Assembly (NCBI RefSeq): GCF_014023275.1
Contig: NZ_CP054698.1
Coordinates: 1,798,001 to 1,862,000, forward strand
Length of the DNA stretch: 64,000 bases
DNA from: Nostoc edaphicum CCNP1411
GTDB taxonomy: Bacteria > Cyanobacteriota > Cyanobacteriia > Cyanobacteriales > Nostocaceae
Reading direction: 5' to 3'
A program made the position numbers and the translations under genes. Positions within the stretch are counted from its first letter, which is position 1. Each line of letters starts with the position of its first letter. Shown here in pieces: positions 63,434-64,000 of the stretch. Under the pieces are notes generated by a model. It did no database searches, was not told the DNA's origin, and saw nothing but the letters and a program-made list of their open reading frames with translations.

Positions 63434-63496
63434 TTGAGAGGGCAGGGGGGAGGGGTTGCAGATTTTACTTAAACAGCTTGGTATTTACCGCTTCCC

Positions 63497-64000
63497 TTAA
63501 ACATTACTTAGGTAGCGGTGAACGAATTGAATAGCGATCGAACCTTCTCCCACACCGGATGCCACGCGCTTAATTGAGCCGTAGCGGACATCTCCGGCTG
63601 CGAAGATGCCTGGAATGTTGGTTTCTAGCAAAAAAGGAGAGCGTTCCAAATTCCAACCACGAGGAGATTTGTCATTATGCACTAAGTCTGGCCCTGTGAT
63701 GATAAACCCCTGAGCATCGCGTTGAATAACACCATCGAGCCAATCTGTTTTGGGGCTAGCACCGATGAAAATAAAGAGCGATCGCGCTGGCACGGTTTCA
63801 GTTTGTCCAGTCTTGGCATGGGCAATCACAATTGCTTCTAAATGTTTCTCTCCCTTCACTTCCACGACACTGCAACCTGTACAAACTTGGATATTTTCAG
63901 TCGCGGCAATTTGGTCAATCAAGTATTGGGACATACTCAATGATAGTGACTCACCCCGCACCAACATGATCACTTTGCTGGCATACTTAGAAAAATGCAT
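63497..64000 (-). CDS. Thioredoxin-reductase-like FAD/NAD(P) oxidoreductase, 5' part outside window
   Basis: The 167 visible residues are the C-terminal part of a TrxB-type flavoprotein (HFSKYASKVIMLVRGESLSLSMSQYL, SLFIFIGASPKTDWL, and the FAD-binding IPGIFAAGDVRYGSIKRVASGVGEGSIAIQ). The frame runs to the window edge, so the start is upstream. In Nostoc such genes often fuse a regulator or nucleotide-binding domain to the reductase; that part is not visible. The CxxC, which would lie in the central domain, is also not visible. Confidence 0.85.
   Translation of the reverse strand: MHFSKYASKVIMLVRGESLSLSMSQYLIDQIAATENIQVCTGCSVVEVKGEKHLEAIVIAHAKTGQTETVPARSLFIFIGASPKTDWLDGVIQRDAQGFIITGPDLVHNDKSPRGWNLERSPFLLETNIPGIFAAGDVRYGSIKRVASGVGEGSIAIQFVHRYLSNV

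Noticed and set aside
1..64000. tRNA and rRNA genes
   Set aside because: No cloverleaf-like sequence with GGTTCRA-type T-arm and CCA-adjacent stem was seen in any intergenic stretch; short ones could still be missed by eye.

Overview
The window is chromosomal DNA from a filamentous, most likely heterocyst-forming cyanobacterium of the Nostoc/Anabaena group. The evidence is the very frequent GCGATCGC (HIP1) octamer, heptameric short tandem repeats (STRR type: GGGGAAT, GGGGACT, CCTGCCT, AGTCATT), the fbp-tal-zwf-opcA operon order known from Nostoc, an RRM protein next to rpsU, xisH/xisI, ndhD, and many multidomain sensor kinases. No tRNA, rRNA, CRISPR array or intact transposase was found.

Layout. 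1-3.2 kb: end of a CHASE2-type hybrid kinase overlapping a REC-kinase. 3.2-6.7 kb: rpsU, an RNA-binding protein, tldD and a pentapeptide-repeat protein. 7-11.6 kb: a nuclease-like TPR protein, a coiled-coil protein, thrB, and a possible small toxin/immunity pair. 11.7-16.2 kb: ndhD and two signalling genes. 16.4-22.1 kb: fbp, tal, zwf and opcA, the Calvin/oxidative pentose phosphate operon. 22.9-25.2 kb: a NarL-type regulator and its 7TM kinase. 25.6-33.2 kb: exported proteins (a small unknown, a CAP/SCP protein, a 975-residue RTX protein), a sulfotransferase and a GST. 33.5-38 kb: cobyrinate a,c-diamide synthase, a Nudix hydrolase and a dgcA/dgcN-like pair. 38.5-44.8 kb: mnmE, xisH/xisI, a kinase lacking its histidine, murE and a glutaredoxin-like protein. 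45-56 kb: a nitrogen-related region with atzG/atzE-like genes, two GNATs, a 2OG-Fe oxygenase, an amino-acid-oxidase-like flavoprotein and urtABCD (no urtE). 56-64 kb: dus, more kinases, a cupin, a VOC protein and the end of a thioredoxin-reductase-like gene.

The most unusual layer lies between the genes. I can define at least five families of miniature inverted-repeat elements, several with clear target-site duplications, often nested in one another. The best defined family has a 20-bp inverted end (CTACGGTGTACACACAAGTC) and 8-bp duplications. Two of the elements carry arrays of perfect small hairpins whose stems differ but whose loops stay the same (AGA/GGA in one, TGAA/TTCA in the other). 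STRRs have entered coding genes in frame, moved up against start codons (zwf, opcA) and separated operon genes. Three pseudogene remnants (a Uma2 end, an Rpn-type nuclease, a duplicated secreted protein) show the same gene turnover.
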